Shown piece after piece: positions 21,578 to 33,250 of a stretch of DNA of 64,000 nt; the first letter of the stretch is position 1; every line of letters starts with the position of its first letter. A model generated the notes under the pieces. It ran no database searches and was not told the origin of the DNA. It saw nothing but the letters and a program-made list of their open reading frames with translations. Position numbers and translations under genes: made by a program. Origin of the DNA: Anthostomella pinea (Eukaryota > Ascomycota > Sordariomycetes > Xylariales > Xylariaceae); NCBI GenBank assembly GCA_963556695.1, contig CAUWAG010000004.1, positions 2,852,001-2,916,000 on the forward strand, read 5' to 3'.

Positions 21578-23685
21578 TCACAGCTTCTTCTTCCCATGCT
21601 CCATATGGGAGATAGCAATCTGGTCCTGATACTGCTTCAAGACATCCCCATCGATTGTCTCGGCAAAGACGTCGACATTGGTCGTCGCGAACTTCCGCGC
21701 GCTGATCTTCTTCTCAAACAGCAGATCCAACTCGGCAAAGGTACGGCCCGCAGGTTCAGGAACACGGAAATAGGTATAAATCAGGCAGAGGAAGCATGAT
21801 CCGGCCTGTCATGATGGTTTGGTTAGCAACGCTCGATGGTGAGGCTTGCTTGGGGTACTTGCCCAGAAGAATCCGGCATAGTTGCCCCAATTCCATGAGC
21901 TGGGGTTGAGCATGTACGGTGTCAGGACACCGCAAACGATGCCAACGATGTTACTGTGTCCTGTTAGTAACATATTGCTATCGCGTAGGGGTTGATATGA
22001 GACATACTAGAGGATCCGCCCAAGTACGACAGTCTTGATCTGCAAGCGCCGTGTCGAGATCTCCGCGACCAAGGAGTAGCAAACAGTGCCGACAGTGAGT
22101 TGATAGAAGAGAGCCCACACAAGCATGATACTGCCAGTCGCCAGAGATGCCGCTTCTCGGTCCGGGGCCAGACCGAGGAATCCCAGAATGAGGAGCATGA
22201 GGAAGAGCCCGGCAAGACCGTAGAGATACAGAGTCCTGCACTTGCTGTCAGTACCATGACGGACAGCAGGGTGACGATCAAGAGAGATCCTTACCTTCGG
22301 CCCACTCCGAGCGTTATCAGAGCCCAGGCACCAAACACTCCGACGCAGTTGATGGCATATTGGCCAAGAGCGAATGAGTAGGCCTTGCTGTCGTCAAGGC
22401 CTGCCTGCTGGAGGAAATACGTCGAGTAGTTGGAGAATGTGTTGCCGCTCAGATTCTGGATCGCCCAACATGCACATACGATCTAATGTCGTCAGTCACG
22501 CGTAATTCAGCCTCGATCAGAGGGGTCTGGTTTTCGACATACCTCCGTGCGACGCCTGTCGACTCCCTTGAAGCAATCGGCATAGCTGGCGCCCTTGGTA
22601 ATCTGTGGATAGTCTGTCAGCGCGAGTCAATCATATCCGAGTTTGGCAACTGACCTTCTGCTCCAAGGCTGTGGTATGAACCATCATGGCAATCGTCTCG
22701 TTAGCATCAAAGTCGGTTTCCTTGTCCAAGCTCGTCAAGCGGAGGAGAGACTGCTTCGCATCTTCAAGCCTCTGGTTCCGCACAAGCCACCATGGGGACT
22801 CGGGGGCGAAGAAGATCCCAACAATGAGAGGCAGGGGCCAGATCCACTGAAGCGCATAGGGCTGAGTCGCAAGTCAGTGACAGTCTCATGGTGGCCATCA
22901 GGGCAACTCACGATGCGGTATGCCCACTCGTCTGTTCGCCACAGATTGCCCATAAGCGCACCGATGCCGATCATCTGCCCAATGCCCCAACAGCAGTTGA
23001 TATAGGTGGTCAAGTACCCACGCAGAGCGACTGGGCAGACCTCAGAGGCGTAAGTGATGGTCAGAGTCTGGAACACACCCCAGGGAATACCGCACAAGAT
23101 CTCAGCAATCTGCAGGTGCACCACAGTCTGGGCCGTGAAGAAGATGGCAGTGAACCCAATGATCATGGCGAGGCAGCCAATGACGGTGTACCGGTACCCA
23201 AAGCGCTCAGAACACCAGCCGTTGATCATCAACCCGATGATCTCGCCCACCACGGCACCATTCCCGAGACCTGCCTGCCAGGCTGCGGGCACCTGATACT
23301 CGGTCGAGCCGTCTGCATTAGTGAACAGCTCGCCGTACTTCTTGTTGAACTGCGGGAAGGCGTAGAAGTTGTTGACCAGGGCGATGTCGTAGCCCTCCAT
23401 GACGATGCAGGTGGAGATGAGGATGCTCCAGCCGATGGCCTTGGGGTACAGCTTGATGCCCTGCAGCAGGGTCATCTTGTGCTCCTTCTCCGTCGCCAGG
23501 CGGGCACTGCGGATCACCTCGCTCATGCCGCCCTTCTCCGCCAGTGCTGGAGCTGGAGCGGAAGCTGGAGCAGGCGCGTCGGGGCCCTCAGGGACTGGGG
23601 TCGGCACCGCAGCCGCAGCCGGAGACGGCCCCTCCTCGGCCGCCGCAACAACACCACCGTTCTTCTCAGTGTTGGTCGACGCCAT
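21578..23685 (-). CDS. MFS sugar transporter (alpha-glucoside/maltose permease type)
   Basis: Seven exons: 23685-22912, 22861-22655, 22602-22543, 22482-22295, 22235-22008, 21953-21863, 21805-21578 (591 aa). A Pro/Ala-rich N-terminus of about 60 residues precedes 12 TM helices. Sugar-porter marks are [19 protein letters not shown] in TM1, the post-TM6 [16 protein letters not shown], and the C-terminal [20 protein letters not shown]. The closest fungal subgroup is the maltose/alpha-glucoside:H+ symporters, but substrate within it is not predictable. Intron 21806-21862 is GC-AG (GCAAGT). The gene is divergent from a Zn2Cys6 regulator and one gene away from myo-inositol oxygenase, so it may import a substrate of that module. 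Confidence 0.92.
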
Positions 23686-24429
23686 CCTCGAATGTCAGGT
23701 AGAAGTTACCAGCCGTTCCTGCTTGATTGGTCGTCAAGCGAGCTGGCCTTGTCGTGTCGTGTCTCGCCTGGTTCGAGCTTTCGATGAGAGTTTGGGCTCG
23801 TCAAAGACTCAAGGTGAGGAATTCTGGGTCCCTGAAATTCTCGCGAAGCGGCGAAGGTGGAGACATGCACTAACGATGGTCAAGCGCAACTTCATTTGTG
23901 AGCCCAGCCTCCCCCCCCCCCCCCCTTCTCTTTCGGACATCGCAACGGTGGAGAAGGAGTTGCGGGGAAGCCGGTCGCACCATGTGCTGCCGGTCCAGGG
24001 GGTGGCTTTGTTTCCCTCACCAACTTAAATGACTATTGTCTAAGTCTGACTCTTGACTGGACAGTCCTGCCCTGCCACCCATCTCGCTATGAACTTGCAA
24101 AGCCCGAGAGCAGCCCATTCTGTCTACGACCTTGATAGATGCAGGTGGTCTATCTAGATATGTAATACCGGTAGTCCGGGCTGGGCTGGGGACAGTCCAA
24201 CCTTTGCTAGTCGATTCAGGTGCCCCCGCGCTTACTGCCCGCATGACGCACCAAGACAGAACGAGGGCAGTCTGGGGGCACGGGTTAAGCGTAACCTTAA
24301 AGGAAGTACTTTAGGGAGCCCTTGTCGCTCTTTCGGCGGTTTTGTCCATCTTTGGACGATGTCTTTCACACTGGAGCGAGGCCGGTGAGAGTACCGTTCG
24401 ACGTCCGAAACCCACCGACAGCATTGCGA
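23686..24429. promoter_or_regulatory. divergent promoter, permease / Zn2Cys6 regulator
   Basis: 744 bp between two start codons transcribed away from each other. A run of 15 C lies at 23911-23925. Divergent permease-regulator pairs commonly share control sites for the regulator itself, but no CGG-type half-site pair could be assigned with confidence. Confidence 0.45.
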
Positions 24430-26859
24430 ATGCCCTTACCAGAGCAGACAGAGTTCCTTGCTACACCATGGTACGTCATCTTGATTACCTGTCTGCTTAT
24501 TGTATCCAAGTGGTTTATGGAGGTCTCATCGACAAGTTGTCTATACTGGCAGGCCTTCAGTCGAAAGATTCGCAGGAGCAAGCCTCGCCGAAATATAGTA
24601 TGGTATCGCGTAAAAAGAAAAAGAGAAGAAATGTATTGAATTGGTTACATGCGTCAAGCTGTTCATTCTCGCTCGCTTGTGTCATCTTGCCATGACTTCC
24701 CTTGATCTGGGACCGCATGACCATCCGGTTGCTTACTGACGTTCAATCCTGACCACAGCGTTACGTGCCGTGAACACCATCTGAAATGCAAGATAACTAC
24801 CCACCTCGTTCTCTCTTGAGAGACTGTATTGACCAGAAGGATGATCAGGCGATCGCGAAATCCCACGATGTGGGCGATGCGTTCGCGCAGGTCGCGAGTG
24901 CAGGCTGGCCTTCAAATTCAAAGCTAGTAAAGGTATGATGACTGTGGACAATGATATCAGACAGAACTCTAATGATATTGCGTAGGAACATTCAAGAAGA
25001 ACCAGAGATGGCTTCGCCCTCCCAAGAAGCGTGAGTGATGCGGCCTGGGCTGTGACCCACGAAGTTGACGACTGACCGAACTGGGTCAGTCATATACATC
25101 GACGAAACTCGGTGTCTGGCCTCTGGGAGTCCCCTCGAGGATGTCTCCCAATACCAGTTTCATCTTGGGGAGCCTTGCCACAACGACGCGGAATCAGTCT
25201 TGACAGGTGATGCCCCTCCATCGCCTGGTGTGACGATACAGCATGCGCATGCAGCTCCTTCACTGCGAAAAGTCGATACAGTTCTCGATTCGCCGGTCAA
25301 TCAGAGAATACGCCCCGACGGGAATACGTCAATAAATACATCACAGTCTCTTGAGGATCACAGTGAGACAGAGCCCGCGATCCCAGCTGGCGTGGAAGCA
25401 CTGCGTATGGCCGTCAGCCCTCCTGTCCCCTCTCTCGGCAACGTCTTGCCTCCAACATTCCACGGTACCGCGGCATTACCTCTCAAAAGCCGCACAGAGG
25501 CGATACTGTTTCGTCATTATATCCAAAAACTAGCTGTTTGTGTAAGCCGACAGGCCATCCACAAGGCTGCAAGAGAACATATTGCTGATCTTATCAGTTG
25601 GACTTATGTGACCCGCTCAGACACTTTGAACTTGTCGTCCCTGAGCGGGCTAGCATGTGTCATACCTTGCTGAATGCAGTCTTTGCCCTAGCTGCAAGAC
25701 ACCTCAGCCACACGACTGACTTCGATCCGCTTGCCTCGAACAGGTACCATGACGAGTGCCTCAATCATCTGATACCCATGTTGAACCACGCTTCAGCGGT
25801 GTCGGACGAAAACCTCTTTGCCGCGACGGTCATCTTGCGGATGCTTGAGGAAATGGACGGTAAGTAAGCACGTGTGAGGAGGGGGTCTAATGCTAATATG
25901 TAGCAACAGGCTCGACTACTGGCCATGACAGCTACAGCCATTTGCTAGGTATCCACGCCTTTGTCAATGTTGGGGACCAATATATGATACCTGGCAGTCT
26001 GAGTGCAGCCTCGTTCTGGGTGGGGCTGCGACAAGAGATATATATCGCGGTAATCACGCAGCAGCCCGTCAAAGTCAGCCTGGACCATTTCATTGTGGAC
26101 AGGTCGTTCGAGCCGGCCGACGACTATACATGGTCAAATCGGGCCATTGTCCTCATTGCTGACGTCCTAAATTTCTGTTTTGGAGATAGTCCGTCCACGG
26201 TCAGCCGCTGGAACTCGTTGAACGAGGCATGTGAGAAATGGACCATGACGAGGCCCATGTCCTTCAACCCCTTCTTCTACAGGGAACGCACTAGCTCGGC
26301 GGCTTTTCCAGAGATATGGCACGGCTCGAGTTGTCATGGTGGGCCTCTAAACTCGATGTCATCGTATCCGTGGCTTGAATCTAATCTGGCGCAGTCATCG
26401 GGATTCAGCACCATCTCCTGGCGCAGCTGTTCCTCACGCAATTCGATCCAACAATCCCCAGAGTGGGGACGATGCGGCGGGCATCCACGAAGCGGTTAAC
26501 AGTGAGTGCCATGGGACTCGCCTCTGGACCGAGTGGGCAAGGTACTGATAAGCGGCAGCACCGTATCGAGACTATTCTACGAGAGCTTTGCGGCATTGGT
26601 ATCTGTAACCAGTGGAGCCCGCCGGCTATGTTTACTGCCTGCATGGGGATTGCGATGTGTACGTATATGCGGTCCAATGAGCTCCTACGCACTCTCGCTG
26701 ACTCGGCTTGCAGTTGGTGACCAGTTCGGCGAACGAAGTGATCAGGAGGCTCTCGCTGACCTCCTGAGGCAAACGGAGGCAGCTCATGCCCGCCCAACGG
26801 CAGCCATACAGCAGCAGCTGATGAAAACATGGGGCTGGATTCCAGACCTTGATCATTGA
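24430..26859 (+). CDS. Zn2Cys6 fungal-type transcription factor
   Basis: Ten exons: 24430-24470, 24759-24787, 24849-24932, 24986-25030, 25090-25541, 25598-25860, 25911-26338, 26395-26501, 26559-26658, 26714-26859 (564 aa, phase closes). Splicing assembles MPLPEQTEFLATPCVTCREH then HLKCDREIPRCGRCVRAGRE, a full C-x2-C-x6-C-x6-C-x2-C-x6-C binuclear cluster at the N-terminus. A basic linker (FKKNQRWLRPPKK) follows. The rest is a fungal-specific regulatory domain with FELVVPERASMCHTLLNAVF, LNEACEKWTMTRPMSFNPFF and CNQWSPPAMFTACMGIAM. Intron 24788-24848 is GC-AG and splits the third Cys codon. A nuclear activator or repressor; by position it probably controls the divergent permease and perhaps the downstream inositol oxygenase. 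Confidence 0.88.
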
Positions 26860-27683
26860 CAGATATTCAGAGTCACACCATGTTCTGCTTCATCATGAGT
26901 GACATGGACTCGGCAAACGGAAGATCGAATGACCTGGCAGTGCGCGAAACAAGCAGTGGCTCGGTTACTACTCCAGTACATTGCGAGGATAATGGTCGGG
27001 CTCGGGCAATGATGCAAGTTGACCGCTGCCAGTCGCGAACCGTCTCCTTTGCACGTTCCAGAGGAGGACGCCGGGGCACCCCTAAGACTCCCCCGTCTCA
27101 GGGACTACGATACTCCACGGTATGGTAGAACTCCACAAGATTAGTCCACAAGATCTGATCCTGAATCTGCCGGACGGTTCATGCTTTCCGAACCTGCTGC
27201 ATGACGTTGATGGATCAGCACGGCCAACGTGGGAACGCAGCATGCGGGTGCCAAAAGCTGGCGTGGGACTGGTGTGAAGTCTACGGCGTCGGAGAACATT
27301 GCCTCATTGCAAAGTGGGAGATAGAGGCATGTCACATTTACAGTCGCGAGATCCACAAATATATTGTACCGGCGGAATGGTCCATCGTTTTGTTGCTCGC
27401 GCGATTCCAAGCCGCACTAGAAGGGGTCGAGTCGGCGATTTTGACCACTTTCAGCAGCCTCTGCCTTTGGTTGGAGTGGATACCCAGACCACTTACACGC
27501 AGTCCGCTTATGTACCGAAGTCTATATATCATGGCGAGGACAGCTTATGCTTCGAATGTTGGACTTTGGACCCTATATTCAACCAAGATTCGAGCGCTTC
27601 AAGATACCCAACGACACCCTTCCCATCACAAGAAGCTATTTTGAAATCCAATCGTCCACACAAACACACCATCATCATCCACC
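26860..27683 (+). promoter_or_regulatory. 5' flank of the inositol oxygenase gene
   Basis: 824 bp between the regulator stop and the MIOX ATG. A TATATATC stretch lies near 27522-27530, and a CA-rich leader (about 27650-27683) precedes the ATG. Open frames here show no family signal. Confidence 0.4.
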
Positions 27684-28613
27684 ATGGCACCAGGCGCTTT
27701 GCTCGACGAGAACACCTCAGCCCGCGATGGCCTCCAACTCGAGGAGACCTCCGACAATATCGACGCGGTCAACGTGCTGAAGGACAAGATGAAGTGGGCC
27801 ACCGCGTCCAACTTCGACGCAGAGAAAGACAAGACGCAATTCCGGCAATACGAGCACGCCTGCGACCGCGTGAAGGACTTCTACCGCGAGCAGCACACCA
27901 ATCAGACAGTCGCTTACAACCTTCAAGCGCGGCACCACTTCCTCAAGACCCGGAAGCGGGAGGAGATGACCGTCTGGCAGGCCATGGAGAAGCTCGACAC
28001 GCTGATCGACGAGTCGGACCCGGACACCAGCCTGTCGCAGATCCAGCACCTGCTGCAGTCGGCCGAGGCGATCCGGCGCGACGGCCGGCCGCGGTGGATG
28101 CAGCTCACGGGCCTGATCCACGACCTAGGAAAACTCCTATTCTTCCACGGGTCTGCGGGCCAGTGGGACGTCGTCGGCGATACCTTTCCAGTCGGCTGCG
28201 CCTTCTCCCCCAAAATCATCTACGGGCCGGGCTCCTTCGCGGATAACCCGGACTCGCGGGCTCCGGTCTATAGCACCGAGTTCGGCATCTACTCGCCGCG
28301 GTGCGGCTTGAATAATGTCATGCTGTCCTGGGGCCACGACGAGTACCTGTACCACGTGTGCAGGGACCAGTCGACGCTGCCCGACGAGGCGCTGGCTATG
28401 ATCCGGTACCACTCGTTCTACCCGTGGCACCAGCAGGACGCCTACCGCGAGCTCATGGACGAGCACGACGAGAGGATGTTGGAGGCTGTGCGGGCGTTCA
28501 ATCCGTACGACTTGTACAGCAAGAGCGATGGCCTTCCTGATGTGGAGGAGCTCAAGCCGTATTACTTGGAGCTCATCGACGAGTACTTCCCTCAGAAGGT
28601 CATCCGGTGGTAG
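27684..28613 (+). CDS. MIOX: myo-inositol oxygenase
   Basis: Single exon, 309 aa. Converts myo-inositol plus O2 to D-glucuronate with a mixed-valent diiron centre. By alignment of pattern to the animal enzyme, all metal ligands are present: His122 (QHLLQSAEAIR), the HD pair His146/Asp147 (LTGLIHDLGKLL), His218 (SWGHDEYLY), His243 (IRYHSFYPWH) and Asp276 (FNPYDLYSK). PVGCAFSPKIIYG is also typical. Length fits the family, with a slightly extended N-terminus. Cytosolic. Its neighbours, a Zn2Cys6 regulator and a sugar-type permease, suggest a small inositol or polyol catabolic module. Confidence 0.95.
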   Translation: MAPGALLDENTSARDGLQLEETSDNIDAVNVLKDKMKWATASNFDAEKDKTQFRQYEHACDRVKDFYREQHTNQTVAYNLQARHHFLKTRKREEMTVWQAMEKLDTLIDESDPDTSLSQIQHLLQSAEAIRRDGRPRWMQLTGLIHDLGKLLFFHGSAGQWDVVGDTFPVGCAFSPKIIYGPGSFADNPDSRAPVYSTEFGIYSPRCGLNNVMLSWGHDEYLYHVCRDQSTLPDEALAMIRYHSFYPWHQQDAYRELMDEHDERMLEAVRAFNPYDLYSKSDGLPDVEELKPYYLELIDEYFPQKVIRW

Positions 28614-28705
28614 GTAGACTGATGGCTGGCTACCAGGCATATTTCGAAGTTTCACGATTTGACGAGCGCTTTTTGCATTATCACGGGATTGGGATTCTGC
28701 CAGGC

Positions 28706-28935
28706 TACACTGGATCTCCGGAAGTCTCCGTACACCCCTCGTTCACCAAGCGAAGGGCGTATCTATTATGATTGGCATAGGTACTCTGGACTGTTCTAAG
28801 CAACAAATACGGCTTCCTCGATCAAAGCTGCTTATCCCGGGTGTTTATTCCATTATACGCATATCATTGATATCCAAGGCTTCATGTTCATGGGGGTATG
28901 CCGACGGAGACTTCATGTCATGAGAGGTAACTGTA
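28706..28935. mobile_element. decayed MITE copy, TA target site
   Basis: Starts TA-CACTGGATCTCCGG and continues AAGTCTCCGTACACCCCTCG, matching the left end of the element at 52015. The middle (GCTTATCCCGGGTGTTTATT) also matches. The right end keeps ACGGAGACTTCATG near 28903 and then becomes irregular, ending near CTGTAC. It is non-autonomous with no coding capacity and sits about 90 bp behind the MIOX stop. Confidence 0.7.
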
Positions 28936-29193
28936 CCACATACATCATGGCACAGCACCCAAATACTTCTAGTCGCGGACTTTTGACACAAGATCGAGCA
29001 TCGGATTTGTACTAAAAGAGAAAAATGTTCATCTACATCTAAGGAACATATATTTATATACAGGAATTGAATGACCGAAATCTCCCCAGAGCGACATCAG
29101 CGCGAGCTGGCAGGTCTTACGAAGCACCCCAACCCCAGCAAGGGGAGGAAAAGGAGGGGAAGAAGAAATCAAAGCAGGATCCAGCTACGCTAC

Positions 29194-30754
29194 TCAGAAC
29201 AAGTCCGGAACATCCGCATTCGTGCAATCGCCACCAGCGCACTTCGTGTACACGGCGACCTGCGCGCCGCCACCACACAGCTGTGTCGGATCGCCCGAAC
29301 AGGGGTAGCTGCAGTCGCCCATGGTGCCGTTCGTCGGCATCCTGCTCGCGTCGAGCGTGTCTCCGCAGAAGCACTGCGTGTAGTACTCCAGCCCGGCGTA
29401 CGTGAAGCCGGCGTCGCCGCATAGTTTGATGCACTTGTCGACCGTCATGTCCTTCGTGTCGGCCGACGTGGCGCCGTCCAGCGTGCGGCTCTGCCCCTGC
29501 GGGTCCTTGGCGCAGGCCACGTACTTCCAGCCCTGCTTCGTCATGTCCGTGTAGGGCATGATCGGGTCGCCGATCTCTTTTACGACGTTGGTGCAGGAGC
29601 TGTCGAACTGGGCTGTTTCTGGGCCGGTTTGTACCGGGTTGCAGCCAGGGAGGGCGGCTAGTACGCCTGTTATGGGCTCGTCGACGCGCGAGAGCGCCTT
29701 GCAGGCTTTCATGTCGTCGTCCTTGCGGAACGTGAAGGCGCCGCACTCCTCTACGACGCCGCTGGCGGAGTTGCATGTGTTGATGGCGGTCTGCAGGACG
29801 TCGACGTCCCAGCCGTTGACGAAGTCGCCGTGGTAGCCGGTGCCGGTGGGGTCGCTGTTTGTGTGGTGTTAGCGAGCGAATCGGTCATGAGATGGAGAGG
29901 GAGAGGGAGTCAAAGAGCAAGAGTCGACGTACCCATAGGAGAAGACGAAGGGCTGCCCGTCGCCATACCACATGTCCTTGAACGGGTCTACGCTCCATAT
30001 GACCTCGTAGAAGAGGGTAATGAACCGGTGCGGGTGCGAGTCCGGGCAGTAGCCGGTGTCGAGCCTACTCGGGTACGCCACGTGGCTCTTGTGGTCGGGC
30101 GAGTCCTTGTCGACGCCGTTCCAGCAGGACGGGAAGTTGATCTGGGCTCGCAGGCCACCGGGGCAGTTCTGCTTGGGCAGCTCTGGTGTCTTGGGCCCGT
30201 CGAGGCCCAGGCAGACGAAGGACGCGGCGGCTTCACCGTTCGGCGCGTCCGCCTCGCTGGTGTTGCGGCGGGTCATGTCGCCGGCGATCATGCGGAAGTC
30301 TTTCGGGAAGGCGAGGAGGCCTTCTTCGAGCTTTGGGTCTTTTGGATCGGTTCTCTGGCTGTTCTTGTGTTAGTTTCAAGCGGTTGGGATTGTGCCTTGT
30401 CCGTCATGAGACTCACAGGTAGTAAACCAGGGCACCTCCGGATTGCTGGACGGGGATGAAGCTGCCGTTCTCAGCGTGGTAGTACAGGGTGGGAACCCAG
30501 TAGCTTGACAGGTCCTCGAACGCCTTGCAGGTCGAACAGGTCGCCGTCTGCGTGGAGGCGTAGTCCATGGTGAAGTTGAAGGCATTGGAACCCAGGATGG
30601 TATGCACGTGTCCGGAAATAGCACCGGGATCGATGATGGGGTCTGCGCGCTCAACCACGACGGGCGAGGAGCAGGGCATCTTCCAAAAGGCGTTCACCTG
30701 GACAGCGAAAGCTGCGAAGCCCACGAGGGCTTTCGTGTAAGTCATTCCGGGCAT
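29194..30754 (-). CDS. secreted DUF1996 protein with C-terminal WSC domain
   Basis: Three exons: 30754-30417, 30358-29933, 29854-29194 (474 aa). The signal peptide contains LVGFAAFAVQVNAFWKMPC. The DUF1996 domain shows the conserved start DPIIDPGAISGHVHTILGSN and the blocks SSYWVPTLYY, HVAYPSRLDTGYCPDSHPHR and FVFSYGDPTGTGYHGDFVNG (spliced). A Cys-rich WSC domain at the end (GWKYVACAKD, then GLEYYTQCFCGD, then CSGDPTQLCGGG) is a carbohydrate-binding, stress-sensor-type module. Probably an extracellular polysaccharide-binding or -processing protein; the catalytic nature of DUF1996 is unproven. An alternative start at the second Met (30745) is possible. Confidence 0.9.
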
Positions 30755-32543
30755 GGTGTTGATCAGTAGCCGAATTGCGTGGTGGTGAGTGGAATCCCAA
30801 GCCCAGGAATGGGGTTGGCGAGTCTTCTTATATGAAAGTATGAGGAACTTTTTGGGGGATCAGCAGACAGGAATCATGGTGAATACCTTTGTGAATCGCG
30901 ACCCTTGCCTCGAAAGAGTGTTGCGTCCGAGTTGGGTGGCTGAACGCTTTGGCGCGGTATAGTTGGCAAACAAAGAAAACCACTCGCGTACAAATGCCCT
31001 GTCTCATTCCGGAACTTCCACACTTCATAATGAAACATCTTCACTTATTAATTATGACGCACATGAGCAGCCAAACAGGCAAGCACACCGCAGGAGTTAA
31101 TTGAAAGGGTCGTGAAGGAGGGGGTCTAGATCCCATGGCTGATGAAAGATGCCAAGGTTCACGATGCCATCGCTATCGAACTGAACAACACGCCAATCAG
31201 AACCACCGGCAGTGAGACAGGTATAACAGGGCCGACGACTTAGCGCTGTTTCATTCCATACTCAAAGCCTTCGCTGTGGCCCGAACTTTCTTCAGACGAA
31301 AAAAAGGAGTTCAACCAGATCCCACGATCCGCCAGAGGATGCCCGATGTGACTGGGCGGATAGGGCGACAGGGGCTGCAACTACCAGACACGTGCGAGAG
31401 GATCAGATGATCCGGAGAGACATTGCCGCGTACGGCAGCTCAGTCCAGAGCTTCCTGGTTCAAACCTGGTCACCTTCAGTGCAGCCGTCGACGAGGGGGA
31501 GGAGGAGGAGGAGGAGGTTTATAGATCGAGTAGCTAACGACGATGGGCTGCGCAATAGGCAGAGACTGCTTGTTGGGGCAAGTGTGTCCGCAGAGGTAAA
31601 GTTCACCCTGAAGGATGAACAGCCAAATGTCATGAGGCGCCGCAATGGCCGCTTTCTGCCAGTAGATGACAAACAACCAGAAATGACCCTTTCAGGTGGG
31701 CATGCTCCATTGTGTGCTTCGATACCGGCCCTTGGAATCTTCAAAAGAGAATACCGTAAGGATTTGTGACCGACAGACTCATCCCAGAAGCCTAGCCGAA
31801 GACTCACCCAGCCAGACTGCCAACGTCGAGGCGGCTGGCTGCAGGTGTGTTGGTGGGGCCAAATGCCCCACACCTCATCCACAGGTATGGGCATTGCGGC
31901 ATCCCGAAGTATAGCCAGGAGCAAGACATATATACCATATTAAGAAAACTTCCTTTCAGCAAAGTAGCTCAATTTACACATTAGGATTGAACCTGGCTCG
32001 AAAGAGCTGGCTTTGCTTGATTTCCTTTCTTTGCCCTCGTCCCAGGTATACGGTTCGAGTTCTGTTGTTGTTAGGTGGGTACTGTGACATTTACCCCGCC
32101 CCCTTCTTTGCCCTTGCCCCTTTTCCTGACTCCTTGTCCTTTGCGCGACAATACGTAGCAGGCCCACACACCCTTCCCAGTCGGACAGTTATAGTCTCAG
32201 TGCCGGCATACCTGTTTGCCAGGCTATTGCCGACCAGTGTCTCTACCAGGTGGGCAATGGCCTACGACGGCGAATTGGTTTTGGCTTCGGACCACGCAGG
32301 CGGATCCCAAGAAGGACAGAGCAGACGACCTGGTACTTTCTTGCATAGCTCACATTTAGAGTCACATACTTCTTCCGGTTCCTGGACGGCTACCATTACC
32401 TGTTAGATAGTTTGAAAGAATTTGTCAGGTGCATGCTGATGCAGCCAATGCAGTCCCACCCAAACACTTGCAGCCAGATTTTTGCCGGCGGGCGTACCAA
32501 ACCAACAGCCCATACTCTATATGTAGCAGAATTGAACCGAGAT

Positions 32544-32561
32544 CTTCAGCGAAGTAGCTGA
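32544..32561 (+). repeat. core of diverged repeat, copy 2
   Basis: CTTCAGCGAAGTAGCTGA, preceded about 30 bp earlier by CTATATGTA and ATTGAA, the same order as at 33233. A weaker copy (TTTCAGCAAAGTAGCTCA) lies near 31959. Confidence 0.55.
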
Positions 32562-33232
32562 GCAACTAATGAAAAATTCGTGTTCCACTCAACCTACACA
32601 GGCCAAGGCTGATGGGACAACACAAACAACTTCGCTTCTGCATCCTTTTTTGCCCTTGAATCCTAAAGCCTCGGCATTCGACCCTCAGTGTGGTCCCTGT
32701 CTCTTGTCCTTTTCTTCTTTCCCTATCAAGAGATCCAAACTAGTATTTCCGTGATTCAAGCCGTCTCGGCCACCGCGTGCGGTTCGTTTGCAAAGTGACC
32801 CATAGCAAAACGTCCCTATTGCTCATTCAATCCTGAACTACGTAGACCAAGTTCGGACGGTATGATCATCCCAGTGCCTGTCTATCAACGGGTAATCAAT
32901 ATGCCATTCGTCGATCGGTTAATCAAGCCTGTTACTGTTTTTGCCCTCCTTCCTTGGGCACCCAACAAGTTCAGTCTTCGGTTTGCGAGGTCGATCGATG
33001 GTCCGGGCTGTCCTCTATATCCGGATATCCCAACTTTCTCTATCTACTGTAGCTTGATCCCAGTTATGCAGCCTCGCCGTCTGTATAACTAACCACCAAC
33101 CAACCAACATCTGTCATCTTTCCCTGGCATGCATCTGAAGCCTGCATCAGGCAACCATGGGTAGTAGCCGGACTTCTTCCGGCCAACGCAGACCAGAGCA
33201 GGCCCTATATGTATTGAAATCAGACCAGAATT

Positions 33233-33250
33233 CTTCAGCGAAGTAGCTGA
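33233..33250 (+). repeat. core of diverged repeat, copy 3
   Basis: CTTCAGCGAAGTAGCTGA, identical over 18 bp to the copy at 32544. The shared flanks are CTATATGTA upstream and CGACT/CAACT with T-rich tracts downstream. Origin unknown; no terminal inverted repeats were found. Confidence 0.55.

Noticed and set aside
22888..23787. 299-codon plus-strand frame antisense to the permease
   Set aside because: Opposite-strand shadow of a conserved transporter exon with no domain of its own.
27201..28246. Overlapping frames upstream of and across MIOX on the plus strand
   Set aside because: They run through the promoter into an alternate frame of the MIOX exon. The MIOX frame carries all metal ligands.
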